Notes: generated by a model not told the origin, from the sequence alone. Shown: positions 19,791 through 30,162, counted from the stretch's first letter. The stretch: DNA of 64,000 nt from Paenibacillus xylanexedens (GCF_017874615.1 NZ_JAGIKV010000010.1:1-64000), one strand, 5' to 3'. Numbers and translations: made by a program.

Positions 19791-19843
19791 AAGAGCATAA
19801 GCTGTCCCGAATCAGCGGGGGGGGGGGCTGTGCTCTTTTTTTC
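19791..19843 (+). terminator. Terminator with an 11-G tract
   Basis: AAGAGCA pairs with TGCTCTT, ending in a long T run. The 3' arm contains an uninterrupted run of 11 G (19817-19827) facing only three C in the 5' arm. Confidence 0.75.
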
Positions 19844-19975
19844 ACAAATGAATCACCAATTTCGCTTATTTAAACGCCCTCCTTCACATGCTCCGCCAGT
19901 AACAACAATTAACCTGCAATGCCACCTCAGGTAGCGTTTAACATAAATGAACCTGAATAGGACACCTCATGGAAC

Positions 19976-20028
19976 AGGCACGGGATAACCATTCGTTATC
20001 CTCATGCCCTTTCTGGAGGTGCCTTTTT
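19976..20028 (+). terminator. Second rightward terminator
   Basis: AGGCAC pairs with GTGCCT around an inner GGATAAC/GTTATCC hairpin, followed by TTTTT. It backs up the previous terminator and protects the converging NRPS-exporter gene from read-through. The 316 bp between 19771 and 20088 hold only these two hairpins. Confidence 0.65.
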
Positions 20029-20087
20029 AAATATTTTTACACATGAAATTTAGAGATAAACGACGGGCTCATTATGCTATTTCAGCG

Positions 20088-21431
20088 TTAAGCCCCCATT
20101 TCGGTATTCGAGCGAGCCGTGCCGCCACGTGATGTGAAATTGAAATATCCTTCATCCAGTTGCTCCGTCTTGGGGAGGTTGCGGGATACGCGATCGAACA
20201 TCCAGTATACACCTACCAAAACAACGGTAATTCCACATAAGGTAATGACTGTAGAACTCTGTAGCCAGACTCCCAACGTACCGCCGATCAAGCTGCCTAT
20301 TGGCATAGCTATGCCGCTTAAAGCCATCGTCGCGGAGAAAACCAAACCCAAATACTGCTGCGGCACCCCCTTCTGCACAACGGTATTGATAATGACGTTA
20401 ACGGCTCCGCCGGGAACCCAGGCCAGTCCGTATACCAGAATGCTCAGCCAGCTCCATGGGGTAAATATACACCCGATCCAAGCGATCCCGGAGATGATGT
20501 ATGCCACAGAATACAACCGACCCAAACGCACATTTTCCAGTCTGAGATACGGTGCACATGTTGCACCAATGACGCTGCCGAGCGCCTGTGCCATCAGCAT
20601 CAACCCGTAGATATCAGCTCCGCCGATCTCATCACTATATATGGGAAGTACACTAAATGTCGCTCCTCCCGCAGCATTGATAACCATAATGCCAAAGAGC
20701 AATTTGGCCAATGCCGTCCGTGTAAGCAGCCTGATCCCACTTACTAAATCATCCGTGTAATTCCTAAAAAACAAACGCATGCCTGACGGTGCACTCCCGT
20801 TAGCTGGTTCAATAGTCTCATCATATGTATCCTGTTCCTTCTTCATTTTCGATTCCATGATATAAGGAGCAATCCGCAATTGGGAGAATAATAACGCACC
20901 TATGAAGAAACCGATGGCATTCCAAAAATACAAAGATACCGCACCAAGCGCAACAATGAGGATCCCGGAGATGGCATTACAAGCCACATCAATCCCCTGA
21001 TAAGCGATGGAGAACAAGGAATTGCCCTGCGTGAGTTGGTGTTTCTCCAATACTCTTGGCAGAGCTGACATCTGAACAGGGTACACCCAGGTATTACATA
21101 TGTTCAGAATAGGGGTGATCACCAATACCAGGCCTACACTCAGAAAATCATAGTACGCAGCAATAGGGACAATTAATAACAATCCGGCCTGAATTAATTG
21201 ACTATATACCAGAATCCCTCGAATCGGGATCCGATCTATCATTGGTCCGGATAACAGTTGAATAATTTTCGGCAAAATGGACAAAAAACCTGCGAGTCCT
21301 GTATAAAATGAGGATCCTCCCAGATTGTAGACCAGCCACATGGCGGATACCGCATATAAGCTATCTCCGATGTTGGTCAAGATTCTGCCAAAAAACATCA
21401 AACTGAAGTTCTTGTTTTTGAAAATCTCCAT
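20088..21431 (-). CDS. MFS exporter of the NRPS cluster
   Basis: 447 residues, about 12 membrane segments, beginning MEIFKNKNFSLMFFGRILTNIGDSL, the start typical of the MFS_3/EntS-like exporters. Motif A is in an altered form (GPMIDRIPIRG). GGAGG lies 6-7 nt before the ATG. It follows the NRPS genes and the dat remnant on the same strand with a 147-bp gap, so it probably exports the peptide product. It lacks the GFIIGP-type motif C of the MFS protein at 7721-8941 and belongs to a different subfamily. Confidence 0.85.
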   Translation of the reverse strand: MEIFKNKNFSLMFFGRILTNIGDSLYAVSAMWLVYNLGGSSFYTGLAGFLSILPKIIQLLSGPMIDRIPIRGILVYSQLIQAGLLLIVPIAAYYDFLSVGLVLVITPILNICNTWVYPVQMSALPRVLEKHQLTQGNSLFSIAYQGIDVACNAISGILIVALGAVSLYFWNAIGFFIGALLFSQLRIAPYIMESKMKKEQDTYDETIEPANGSAPSGMRLFFRNYTDDLVSGIRLLTRTALAKLLFGIMVINAAGGATFSVLPIYSDEIGGADIYGLMLMAQALGSVIGATCAPYLRLENVRLGRLYSVAYIISGIAWIGCIFTPWSWLSILVYGLAWVPGGAVNVIINTVVQKGVPQQYLGLVFSATMALSGIAMPIGSLIGGTLGVWLQSSTVITLCGITVVLVGVYWMFDRVSRNLPKTEQLDEGYFNFTSRGGTARSNTEMGA

Positions 21432-21578
21432 GGCCCACCTCCGCTTACGTCGAACCTAAATCTCATTCCACATCTCTTTCATGCTGCTATGAAGAATGAA
21501 GACAAGCGAAGTCATTAATACTCCGCTTGGTTCAATCTGATGTTCTCTTCCATATGAAGCAGGAAGATGCATCCAAAG

Positions 21579-21969
21579 TTAAATCTTTTGCACAACTTTC
21601 TCCTCTTGCAACGTCAACACCGAAGCAATGCTTTACCTGAGGATATCGATTCCTCTTCGCAGATTGTGATTGGAGATGTTCAATGGAGGCATGACCTTAA
21701 CCACGCTATCGTGTCTGCCTACTCGCTCTACAATAAGTCCACGCTCATAGCAAGCCTTCTGTACCTCTGCGGCAATATCCGGTTCGAATTTGGAGAAATC
21801 CAGCCCCCAGATCAGACCAATTCCCCGAATATCAATGTTGGGGTACTGCTTCAATATTTCCTCACTCCATATAGAGTCGGTCATCTTTGGCTTTATCAGA
21901 TACGGCCGGGAAATGTCTGCAATAACTTCTCACATTGGATTCCATCGTTTCAAAAGTTATCTGATCCAT
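21579..21969 (-). pseudogene. Internally deleted diaminobutyrate-2-oxoglutarate aminotransferase
   Basis: Starting 2 bp after the last NRPS stop, the frame MDQITFETMESNVRSYCRHF continues for about 35 residues to a TGA; it matches the N-terminus of EctB/Dat-type class III aminotransferases. It is followed at once, in another frame, by the C-terminal part of the same enzyme family (GIGLIWGLDF, ERGLIVERVGRHDSVVKVMPP). Some 300 central codons, including the PLP-lysine region, are missing; the junction is near 21860-21872. A TAA in the tail (after GIDILR) precedes the likely natural end SIASVLTLQEEKVVQKI. So the gene carries a deletion, a frame change and a nonsense codon. Confidence 0.85.
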
Positions 21970-21971
21970 CC

Positions 21972-24900
21972 CTACACCATTCGATTCACATATTGGGCCA
22001 CATTCACAGCATGATTGTAGTCGATCAGATTCTCATGATGACCTGGAATAGGAGTTGAAGTGCATGTACCGGTCGTCTTGGCATGCCACGACTGTGCATC
22101 CGTTAACGGAACTGGACTTTGCTCATCTTGAGCGGTTGCGTACAACAGATGGATGTCGGACTGAATCGGTTCTGCTGAATAGTAGTTATCAAAGGCCACT
22201 TCATTGGCCAGACGCACTTTGAGATGTCCGATTCTTCCATCATCTGGAAAGTAATGCATGACTTCCTTTAACTGAATCTCATAGTCTCCGCTAGGCTCGA
22301 ACTCATATCCGTTGTTGTGTGCTAATTCGGCAAGAGCCTCCATCTTGTTTATTGGACGAATATCCCGTTCATGACTTCTGGCAGGCGCATCCAGAATAAT
22401 CAGCCACTCCAGCTGCTGTCCTGCATCTTCGATGATCCGTGCCATCTCAAATGCCACATTGCCGCCAAATGACCAACCCAATAATCGGTAGGGACCTATC
22501 GGATGCAATTGCGTAAGAACATCGTAATAATACTCGGCCAGTTCCTGGACGGTATAGAGAGGCTCTTCGTCATTTTCATATCCTCTTGGCACAAATCCGT
22601 ATATATTCAGACCTTCCAGTTGGCTAACCAACTCATAATAATTGATCAGATTGCCGCCACCCGTAGGAATGAGGAACAACGGTATTTCATCCGCACGTTC
22701 TCCTTCTTTCAATACAACAATCGATTGATCTTGAGGAAGGTTTCCTTCCCGAATGATTCGCGCGATCTCAGTGACAGTGGAGTAATCAAACAAGGTGATC
22801 ACGGATAGCTCGGTATGAAATGTTCTGTTCAGAACATCCATTAAACGGACGGCTTTGATCGAATGTCCACCCTGATCGAAAAAGCTTTCATGAAGATGGA
22901 TGGTGTCTACACCAAGGATATCCATGAAGATCTGCATGACCTTTTCTTCCAGCTCATCCTGCGGAGCAGCGATATAATCCTTCAATGTGCCACGGTCCAG
23001 CTGCTTCAGCGCTGGCTTGTCCAACTTACCATTACTGTTCAAAGGAATACGGTCAATCGTAATGAAACGTGAGGGAATCATGTGACTCGGCAGCAGCGTT
23101 CGGCAGAAGTTGCGAAGATCCGTACTATGAATCTCAGAAGAAGGAGCTACCTGAATATAAGCACTCAGTGACAGTTCTTCATCCTCTCCCCATCTCTCAG
23201 CCAGCATCGCACACTCCTGTATATCAGCGTGTCTGGAGATTACATCGGAGATTTCTCCCAATTCTACACGCATGCCTCTGATCTTCAATTGGTTGTCTAT
23301 TCGGCCCACAATGTATAACTTGCCAGTGGCGTCGTAATAAGCAATGTCACCCGTCTTGTACATCCGTCCATCCGTAAACGGGTTCGCAAAGAAAGCCTGT
23401 TCGGTCTTTACGGGATCTCCATAGTAGCCCCTCGCCAGCCCAACTCCACCAATATACAAATCTCCATGAACCCCGATGGGCGCCGGATTCTGCATTTCGT
23501 CCAGAACGTAGATGAAATTGTTCCCGATTGGCCGACCTATGGATATATTTCTTCGAGCACGGAGACCTTCCAACTGCACATTCATATGAATGGTCGAATC
23601 AATGGAAACCTCGGTTACCCCATAACTGTTATGCAGATTACGCTCGGGAAGATTGTGGTGGAACGCTGCAACCATTTCGGGTTTCAATGCCTCCCCACTG
23701 GAGAATACATCCCTTAATGACGCTAACTGCTCCAGATCCGCCACACTAATTCGCTCCAAAATCATCTTCAACATGCTCGGAACAAAAAAGACGATGGCCA
23801 CTTCATATTGCTTCAAAGCTTGAATGATCGCATACGGATCACGATGAAATCCTGGTTCCAACAGGGCAACCCTAGCACCTGCCATCCATGTCCAGAAATA
23901 TTCAAGACCGACATCATCAAAGGTCAGAGTTGTTTTCTGAAGTACTGTTTCATGGGATTCCAGCTTGAATTGGTGCTGCATCCAGCAGATACGGTTCACC
24001 CATCCCTGGTGCCGCACAGATACCCCTTTGGGTTTCCCTGTAGTGCCTGACGTATAATAAATAGCTACCAGATGATCAGGCCCCACTTGTGTCGAGGGAA
24101 CTGTTATCGGCTTGTCCATATATATTTCAGATTGAGATACGTCGATCAGAAGGGCAACATCATCCGGGATCGGCAACGTATTCGTATTGATGAGACAGAT
24201 GGACGCTCCCGAATCTGTTAACATGTGACGATTTCGCTCCACAGGTGCATCCAGATCCAGAGGCACGATGGCTCCTCCCGCTTTTAACACGGCAAGAAGG
24301 GCAATAGGCAAATGCAGCGAACGTTCTATGCCAATGGCTACCGCCTTGTCAGGTCCAATTCCCTTTTCGATCAGAAGATGAGCCAATTGATTCGCTTGAC
24401 GGTCCAGATCTCGATAAGATAATTCATCTCCTCCATACACCACAGCCACTTGATCCGGGGCTTGAGATACGGATGCTTCAAACAGATGTTGTACACAGAT
24501 ATGATCAGGGTAATCCATTACGGTATCGTTCCATTCATATAGAACTTTCTGTCGTTCTTCATCACTAACGGCTCCAACCCCTACGATTGGCTTCCCTGGA
24601 TGATCCACAATATGTTCAAGCAACGCTATAAAATTACTGGCCCAGCGTTCGATCGTACTCACGTGGAACAGATCCCGACTACATTCAAACGTACCCTTAA
24701 TCACATCCCGATCTTCCGTCAAATCCAGTGACATGTCGAATTTGGATGTGTTGGTCTGCTTCAGCTTGATCTCCCTGAACACAGCCTGTTGATCTGTTTG
24801 TTCGAAATCTCCCGCCTTCGCCAGACTGAACATGACCTGAAACAATGGCGAATATCCCGTATTTCTGGATTGGATCAGATCATCGAACAACAGATCAATC

Positions 24901-25982
24901 GGTACATCCTGATGGTCGAATGCATCAAGGATCGTATTTTTGGAAGCGTCCAGATGTTCCAGAAATGATTGCTGATCATTGATGCGGCTTCGCAGTACCA
25001 GTGTATTAACAAAAAAACCAATAATCTTCTCCAAATCGGACTGTGGCCGATTGGAGACAGGCGTACCGATCATCAGATCCGTTTCACCCGAATATTTGCG
25101 TAACAAAATCGAAAAACAGGTATACATCACCATAAATAGCGTGGAATGATTCTTCTCCGAGATTTCCCTTAATCTGCTGGTAAGAGGTGCCGGAATCGTG
25201 AAGTATACGGAAATCCCCTCTTCACTCCGTTTCTGCGGACGTTCATGGTCATATGGCAAAGTGAGCGTATAGGAGTGTCCTTTCAATTGATCAAGCCAGT
25301 ACCTCTTCTGAGCAGCAAACTCTTTACTTTCCAACAATTGATTCTGCCATACCGAGTAGTCTATATATTGGGTCGCGGAAGAGCTGTATGCCTGCAAAGG
25401 GCCTACTCCACGGAAATGTTCATAATAAGATAACAGGTCTCTTCGTATGATCTCGATCGACTGACCATCCGAGATAATATGATGCATCATCAGAACAAAA
25501 ATGTGGTGGTGATCGTTCAGCTTAAAGAATTTGAATCTGCACAGTCTATCCCGGGTAAAATCAAAAGGGCCATCGGCCCTTTCGACTTGATCAACAATCT
25601 GCCTTTCGGCCTGATCTTCCGAATACATCGATAGATCAACCCATTGATAATCCGGTTGTTCTTTCAAAATATACTGATAAGGTACACCCTCTTCGGAATC
25701 AATCCGAATCTGCAGTAACTCTTGCCTGTCCACCATCAGTCCGATGGCTTGCTCAAATGCCGACTCATCGAACTCTCCTCTAATCTCATTGGCAAAAATC
25801 ATGTTATATGCCGTACTTGCTGGCTCAATCTGCTGCTGAAGCCACAACCTCTTCTGAGCAAAAGACAGCGGAAATCGATTGATGTCGCGAGAAGTGCGCT
25901 GTACTGTATTGGTCACATTCATCTGACTTAATATTCGATCAATCAGTTCACTTTTGTTCATCACTGCACCAGATTTTTTCAC
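21972..25982 (-). CDS. NRPS, terminal module C-A-T-TE
   Basis: 1336 residues. Condensation domain (about 35-480, intact HHIISDG at 167-173), adenylation domain (about 500-995, core YYTSGTTGKPKG), carrier domain (Ser1041 in GGHS) and type I thioesterase (about 1095-1336: Ser1171 in GWSFGG, Asp1198, His1315 or 1316). By-eye specificity residues read D-D-L-F-V-S-S-I-D(-K), ending like diaminobutyrate codes but otherwise unfamiliar; A5 reads YGVTE instead of YGPTE. It uses a GTG start one base after the TAA of the preceding NRPS, with GGAGGG 7 nt upstream. It adds the last residue and releases the peptide. Confidence 0.92.
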   Translation of the reverse strand: MKKSGAVMNKSELIDRILSQMNVTNTVQRTSRDINRFPLSFAQKRLWLQQQIEPASTAYNMIFANEIRGEFDESAFEQAIGLMVDRQELLQIRIDSEEGVPYQYILKEQPDYQWVDLSMYSEDQAERQIVDQVERADGPFDFTRDRLCRFKFFKLNDHHHIFVLMMHHIISDGQSIEIIRRDLLSYYEHFRGVGPLQAYSSSATQYIDYSVWQNQLLESKEFAAQKRYWLDQLKGHSYTLTLPYDHERPQKRSEEGISVYFTIPAPLTSRLREISEKNHSTLFMVMYTCFSILLRKYSGETDLMIGTPVSNRPQSDLEKIIGFFVNTLVLRSRINDQQSFLEHLDASKNTILDAFDHQDVPIDLLFDDLIQSRNTGYSPLFQVMFSLAKAGDFEQTDQQAVFREIKLKQTNTSKFDMSLDLTEDRDVIKGTFECSRDLFHVSTIERWASNFIALLEHIVDHPGKPIVGVGAVSDEERQKVLYEWNDTVMDYPDHICVQHLFEASVSQAPDQVAVVYGGDELSYRDLDRQANQLAHLLIEKGIGPDKAVAIGIERSLHLPIALLAVLKAGGAIVPLDLDAPVERNRHMLTDSGASICLINTNTLPIPDDVALLIDVSQSEIYMDKPITVPSTQVGPDHLVAIYYTSGTTGKPKGVSVRHQGWVNRICWMQHQFKLESHETVLQKTTLTFDDVGLEYFWTWMAGARVALLEPGFHRDPYAIIQALKQYEVAIVFFVPSMLKMILERISVADLEQLASLRDVFSSGEALKPEMVAAFHHNLPERNLHNSYGVTEVSIDSTIHMNVQLEGLRARRNISIGRPIGNNFIYVLDEMQNPAPIGVHGDLYIGGVGLARGYYGDPVKTEQAFFANPFTDGRMYKTGDIAYYDATGKLYIVGRIDNQLKIRGMRVELGEISDVISRHADIQECAMLAERWGEDEELSLSAYIQVAPSSEIHSTDLRNFCRTLLPSHMIPSRFITIDRIPLNSNGKLDKPALKQLDRGTLKDYIAAPQDELEEKVMQIFMDILGVDTIHLHESFFDQGGHSIKAVRLMDVLNRTFHTELSVITLFDYSTVTEIARIIREGNLPQDQSIVVLKEGERADEIPLFLIPTGGGNLINYYELVSQLEGLNIYGFVPRGYENDEEPLYTVQELAEYYYDVLTQLHPIGPYRLLGWSFGGNVAFEMARIIEDAGQQLEWLIILDAPARSHERDIRPINKMEALAELAHNNGYEFEPSGDYEIQLKEVMHYFPDDGRIGHLKVRLANEVAFDNYYSAEPIQSDIHLLYATAQDEQSPVPLTDAQSWHAKTTGTCTSTPIPGHHENLIDYNHAVNVAQYVNRMV

Positions 25983-28900
25983 TTAATTACCCTCCGCAGA
26001 ATATCCATTCGCTTCCAATAACAAATTCTCAATCACTTCGGACAATTCACGAATGGTAGGCGCATCAAATATTTTACGTAGCGGCAGATTAACACCTACC
26101 TGTTGTCTGATTCCAGAGATGACCTGCGTTGCGATAAGCGAATGCCCTCCGAGTGCAAAGAAATTCTCATCAATACTAATCTGCTCCCGCTTCAATACCG
26201 CTCTCCAGATCTGGGCGACAATCTGCTCAACGGTTGTCGTTGGTGCGGCATATTCCGCCCCGGAACTTACATCCACGTCCGGCAGGGCGTGGTAATCAAT
26301 TTTCCCATTGCTCAGCTGCGGTAAATGCTCCAGCACTTGGATGACGTTTGGAATCATATATTCGGGAAGTGCGGATGAAATCCACTGTTTGACATCCTGA
26401 ATCTCTCCAGCGCTATCTAGTTCTACATAGGCAGCCAGCAAAGGTTCTGTCTTCTCTAACAACTTCGCCGCTGCAAGTCGCACATGAGGGTGTTCATTCA
26501 GAACCTTCTCGATCTCACCGAGTTCGATCCGGTAACCTCTTAACTTCACCTGCCGGTCAACCCTACCAATGTATTCGATATGACCATCCGGGAAATAACG
26601 GACCCTGTCTCCGGTTCTGTACATCACGTTGTCCGGCGCATAAGAATGTGCCAGGAAAGCCTGGTCATTTAAGTGTTCATCTACATATCCATCTGCAAGT
26701 CCTTTTCCGCTGATATATAACTCTCCGGCAACACCTGGCGGGACAAGATTAAGGTTCGAGTCCAGCACGAGCAGATTCGTATTATGAATCGGTCTGCCGA
26801 TCGTTTCATGAACGTTATCCTTGTCACAGATATGATAAGTCGTATCAATACTCGCCTCAGTTGGGCCGTACAAGTTAATCAACTGAGCGTTGGAACCAGC
26901 AAAGAAAGCCTTCTGGAGCGGAATTCCCAGTCTCTCTCCGCCGCTGAACACCCTTTTTAACGGTGCTGAAGAGAGGGTTTCTTTTTCCACCAAAGCCTGA
27001 AGCATGGTAGGTACAACCTGTAATGTCGTAATTCGTTCCTTATGAATAATATCGAGCAGATAGTCGGGATCAGCATGCTTGTCCGGCTCAGCAAGAACCA
27101 GCCTTGCGCCCGTAGTGAGCGGTGCATAGAATTCCCATACCGATGCATCGAAATTAATCGATGTTTTCTGCAATACAGCGTCTTCCCCGCTCAGTGGAAA
27201 TTCATTGTTCATCCAATGCATATGGTTGCTGATGGCCTGATGTGACACTTTGACCCCTTTGGGTCTACCTGTGGAACCGGAAGTATAGAGGATATAGGCG
27301 ATGTCTCTGGCATCTACTCCGATTGCCGGTGCGTCCGTGGGCTCGGTCGCAATTGCCTCACCTTCTTCTTCAAGAAATACAGGATTAGCAAAAAGGGAAT
27401 TGAGCCGTTCATTGTTTTTATTCAACAACAGCACCGTTTCAATGCGGGCATTCTCACGGATATAGGACAATCGCTCATTCGGATAATCCGGATCAAGTGG
27501 TACATAAGCCGCCCCTGCTCGAAGCACCGACAGAAGGGCTATGACCAGCTCAGGAGATCTCTCCACGCTTACCCCGACTACATCTCCATGCCCGACACTT
27601 TTTGTCCGATGCAGATAGTGGGCAAGCTGTTTGGACTTCTCATGGATTTCCCGGAACGTAAGCAGAGTGTTACCGGACACAACCGCAACCTTATCTGGTG
27701 TCTTCAAGGCTTGTTCGTCCAGCATCTCCACCAATGTAGAGGTTGCATATTCCCGAACCTCTCCTTGAAGAATCGATTGCAATGTAAATGTCAGATGATC
27801 AGGGATGATATTGGACGATACGGGTTCATCCAGATTCACGTAGGCCTTGTTACAAATATGTGTGAATATATCCGCTACGTAGCCAATCTCTGTCGGAGTG
27901 TACTTTTCCTCGTTATATCGAAGAACGATATCTCTGCGATCAGGGTATTGCTGGATATGGAGTCCAAGGTGAACCGGTTCAATCTGTTCCGACTGATACA
28001 CAACCCGGAACGTGTGACCACCCGATTCCACCACGGATGATGCATCACGACTCTCGAATCCATAGGAGAACACAGATTGACTTGAATTCGATTTGCTAAA
28101 CATTTTGAAGTCAAAATAATCTGCATATTCTGCACTATCTTTCGCTTCACTCGTCGTTCTTTGGAAAAACTGAGTCAGCGTGTCGTCCTCTTTCAAGCCC
28201 GAGTACAGAGGTACGTATCGATTCAATGCACCGACAACCTTCTCCAAATCCTCATCTTGTCGGCCAAGCGTATGTACGCCAACCGTTAGTTCCTTATCCT
28301 CGCCCAGCAGATGCAAAGTCAGATTCCAACAGGCGAGCGTAACGTTATCTATTGTACTTCCAGCCTTCTCCGCTACCTTCTCAAGTTCAGCCCACAATTC
28401 TGGTGACCCTTCCACAGGGAAACTTGCCATCGTAATACTCGTGGTTCCGCTACCGGATACCATGGACAATTGTTTATCAACATGATCGAACCGTTTATTG
28501 TTCCAAAAACTTCTTTCCTCCGCGTGCTCATCATTGGTCAACAGGTCATTCAACCACTCGGATACAGCATAATACGGTACCTCTTCTTCCAAAAGTTCAG
28601 GGTCCACCTCAGCCACGATTAATTGTGATAAATCCGCTAGAATAACGGCAGGTTCAATATCCGAGAACTGTGGATCAAAAGCGAGAATCAACACTTTGGA
28701 ACGTTCGGACAGATCCACGTTAATGGCTTCCAGCGAATAATCACCTGTCCATGTGTCCAACTCCTTTCGGATCAGCCCTTGGATATCCTGCTCTTGAATC
28801 GGTTCATCGGAATATGCAGTACGGAATCGGCTTCTGGTCTCCGAATCTACTTTCTGAAGATGGACCCCATAATTGGGATCGGCTTCTATGGAAGTGCGGA

Positions 28901-29078
28901 GTGTGCTGTATTTCTCGGCTATTCTCTTCACGGCTAATTCAATCTGATCATTGGAGCACTCACCTTCGATGTTAACAGCAATTACACTTGGGACCAGTGA
29001 TGTTAATCCGTTATTATTCAGTTCATGCAGTCGTTTCTGTTGTGGTGAAAGGGGATAACCCAGCATTACATTTTCCAT
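25983..29078 (-). CDS. NRPS, degenerate C domain-A-T
   Basis: 1031 residues. Residues 1-440 have the size and flanks of a condensation domain (YPLSPQQKRL at the start, FWNNK, VGVHTLGR), but where HHxxxDG belongs it reads DPQFSDI (135-141), so it should not catalyse. The adenylation domain (about 446-935, YTSGSTGRPKG, YGPTEAS) has by-eye code D-A-W-Q-V-S-L-I-D(-K), near glutamine- and serine-type codes. The carrier domain has Ser980 in GGHS. The start is the ATG with GGAGG 7 nt upstream. The condensation activity for this module is probably supplied by the extra C domain at the end of the preceding NRPS protein. Confidence 0.9.
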   Translation of the reverse strand: MENVMLGYPLSPQQKRLHELNNNGLTSLVPSVIAVNIEGECSNDQIELAVKRIAEKYSTLRTSIEADPNYGVHLQKVDSETRSRFRTAYSDEPIQEQDIQGLIRKELDTWTGDYSLEAINVDLSERSKVLILAFDPQFSDIEPAVILADLSQLIVAEVDPELLEEEVPYYAVSEWLNDLLTNDEHAEERSFWNNKRFDHVDKQLSMVSGSGTTSITMASFPVEGSPELWAELEKVAEKAGSTIDNVTLACWNLTLHLLGEDKELTVGVHTLGRQDEDLEKVVGALNRYVPLYSGLKEDDTLTQFFQRTTSEAKDSAEYADYFDFKMFSKSNSSQSVFSYGFESRDASSVVESGGHTFRVVYQSEQIEPVHLGLHIQQYPDRRDIVLRYNEEKYTPTEIGYVADIFTHICNKAYVNLDEPVSSNIIPDHLTFTLQSILQGEVREYATSTLVEMLDEQALKTPDKVAVVSGNTLLTFREIHEKSKQLAHYLHRTKSVGHGDVVGVSVERSPELVIALLSVLRAGAAYVPLDPDYPNERLSYIRENARIETVLLLNKNNERLNSLFANPVFLEEEGEAIATEPTDAPAIGVDARDIAYILYTSGSTGRPKGVKVSHQAISNHMHWMNNEFPLSGEDAVLQKTSINFDASVWEFYAPLTTGARLVLAEPDKHADPDYLLDIIHKERITTLQVVPTMLQALVEKETLSSAPLKRVFSGGERLGIPLQKAFFAGSNAQLINLYGPTEASIDTTYHICDKDNVHETIGRPIHNTNLLVLDSNLNLVPPGVAGELYISGKGLADGYVDEHLNDQAFLAHSYAPDNVMYRTGDRVRYFPDGHIEYIGRVDRQVKLRGYRIELGEIEKVLNEHPHVRLAAAKLLEKTEPLLAAYVELDSAGEIQDVKQWISSALPEYMIPNVIQVLEHLPQLSNGKIDYHALPDVDVSSGAEYAAPTTTVEQIVAQIWRAVLKREQISIDENFFALGGHSLIATQVISGIRQQVGVNLPLRKIFDAPTIRELSEVIENLLLEANGYSAEGN

Positions 29079-29146
29079 GTTCAATCCTCCTGCATTTCTA
29101 ATGTATTTTAAGTTCGAATGTAATTTCCTTCAGGCGCAATTGAGGC

Positions 29147-30151
29147 TTAACGACTCACGGGTTCTCCCATGGCTACGAGTACTTTTCGATCTCCCTGATA
29201 CGGGTTCCGTGCATGCGCCACCAGCATATTGTCCAGCATAAGAATATCTCCCTCTTGCCATGGAAAGGCGATCGTGGCATCGGCATAAGCCTGACGAATA
29301 TGTGCAGCCACATCAGCATCAATTGAAGTTCCGTCTCCATAATACGTCTGGTATGGCAAGCCGCTCTCTCCAAATTCCTCGAGCATCAAGTTGCGAACTT
29401 CCTCGTTCAGGCTACTGCTATGCCAGAAGGCAATATGATTGAACCACAGGTTCTCATTTGTATCGGGGTGGATCGTAATGGCCGGTCTCACCTGCTTCGT
29501 TGTCAATGTTCCATCCTCGTTCCATTGGCAAGCCATGTTGTTGTCCAGGCAATATTGCTCGACCTCGTCCTTGGACTCCGTGTGGAAAACATACTGCCAG
29601 GTCTGTCCGAATCCAGTTCCGTAGTTTCGAACCAACATCCAGCCTTTCTCTGCAAAAACATCCCGAATGTCCGGATCAATGAGGTTATATACTTTCCGTA
29701 CATCCACAATAGGTGTTTCTCCTCCTTCATCAGCGACAACGATACTGGAGAACCAGATTTTTTTGGGCCATGTCATGACGTAGGACAGTTCATTATGCGG
29801 TGCAATGGATTCCTCGTTCGGAAATTCCGTTGACGTATACACCTTGCCCTGTACTTGGGTTCTCGGTGTCGCTCCTTCTTTATAACTGAGCGGTTCGGGG
29901 CAGCTTACATCGATGAAACCATAAAAGCTTTCTGGTGTGGTAGTATCAAAACCTCTGAACAGGACGCCACCATATTTCAAAATTTTCTCTTCCACCATAT
30001 CCTTATTGTTGAGATACCATTGATTCAGATCCAGACCGGATACATTGGGTTTGATTACCAACGGCAGTTCCTGATCTTCCTCCAGAAACGATTGCTTCAC
30101 AATTTCTTTCTGGATGACCATCTGCGCACCTTTATCAAATTTCTTCTTCAT
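29147..30151 (-). CDS. TauD/SyrP-type Fe(II)/2-oxoglutarate dioxygenase
   Basis: 334 residues with the iron facial triad His119-N-Glu121 (APHNELSY) and distal His313, plus the 2-oxoglutarate Arg near 322 (GDRKV). The HxE variant and overall pattern are those of the TauD/SyrP group, whose NRPS-associated members hydroxylate the beta carbon of carrier-bound Asp or free Asn (SyrP, AsnO). It lies between two NRPS genes in one operon (gaps of 11 and 68 bp), and the first module appears to load asparagine, so a 3-hydroxyasparagine building block is the best guess. AGGAGG lies 7 nt before the ATG. Confidence 0.88.
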   Translation of the reverse strand: MKKKFDKGAQMVIQKEIVKQSFLEEDQELPLVIKPNVSGLDLNQWYLNNKDMVEEKILKYGGVLFRGFDTTTPESFYGFIDVSCPEPLSYKEGATPRTQVQGKVYTSTEFPNEESIAPHNELSYVMTWPKKIWFSSIVVADEGGETPIVDVRKVYNLIDPDIRDVFAEKGWMLVRNYGTGFGQTWQYVFHTESKDEVEQYCLDNNMACQWNEDGTLTTKQVRPAITIHPDTNENLWFNHIAFWHSSSLNEEVRNLMLEEFGESGLPYQTYYGDGTSIDADVAAHIRQAYADATIAFPWQEGDILMLDNMLVAHARNPYQGDRKVLVAMGEPVSR

Positions 30152-30162
30152 AGTTATTCCTC

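Noticed and set aside
21633..21884. Stand-alone 83-residue protein start inside the dat remnant
   Set aside because: It has no ribosome site and lacks the catalytic part; it is explained as the C-terminal piece of a broken aminotransferase gene.
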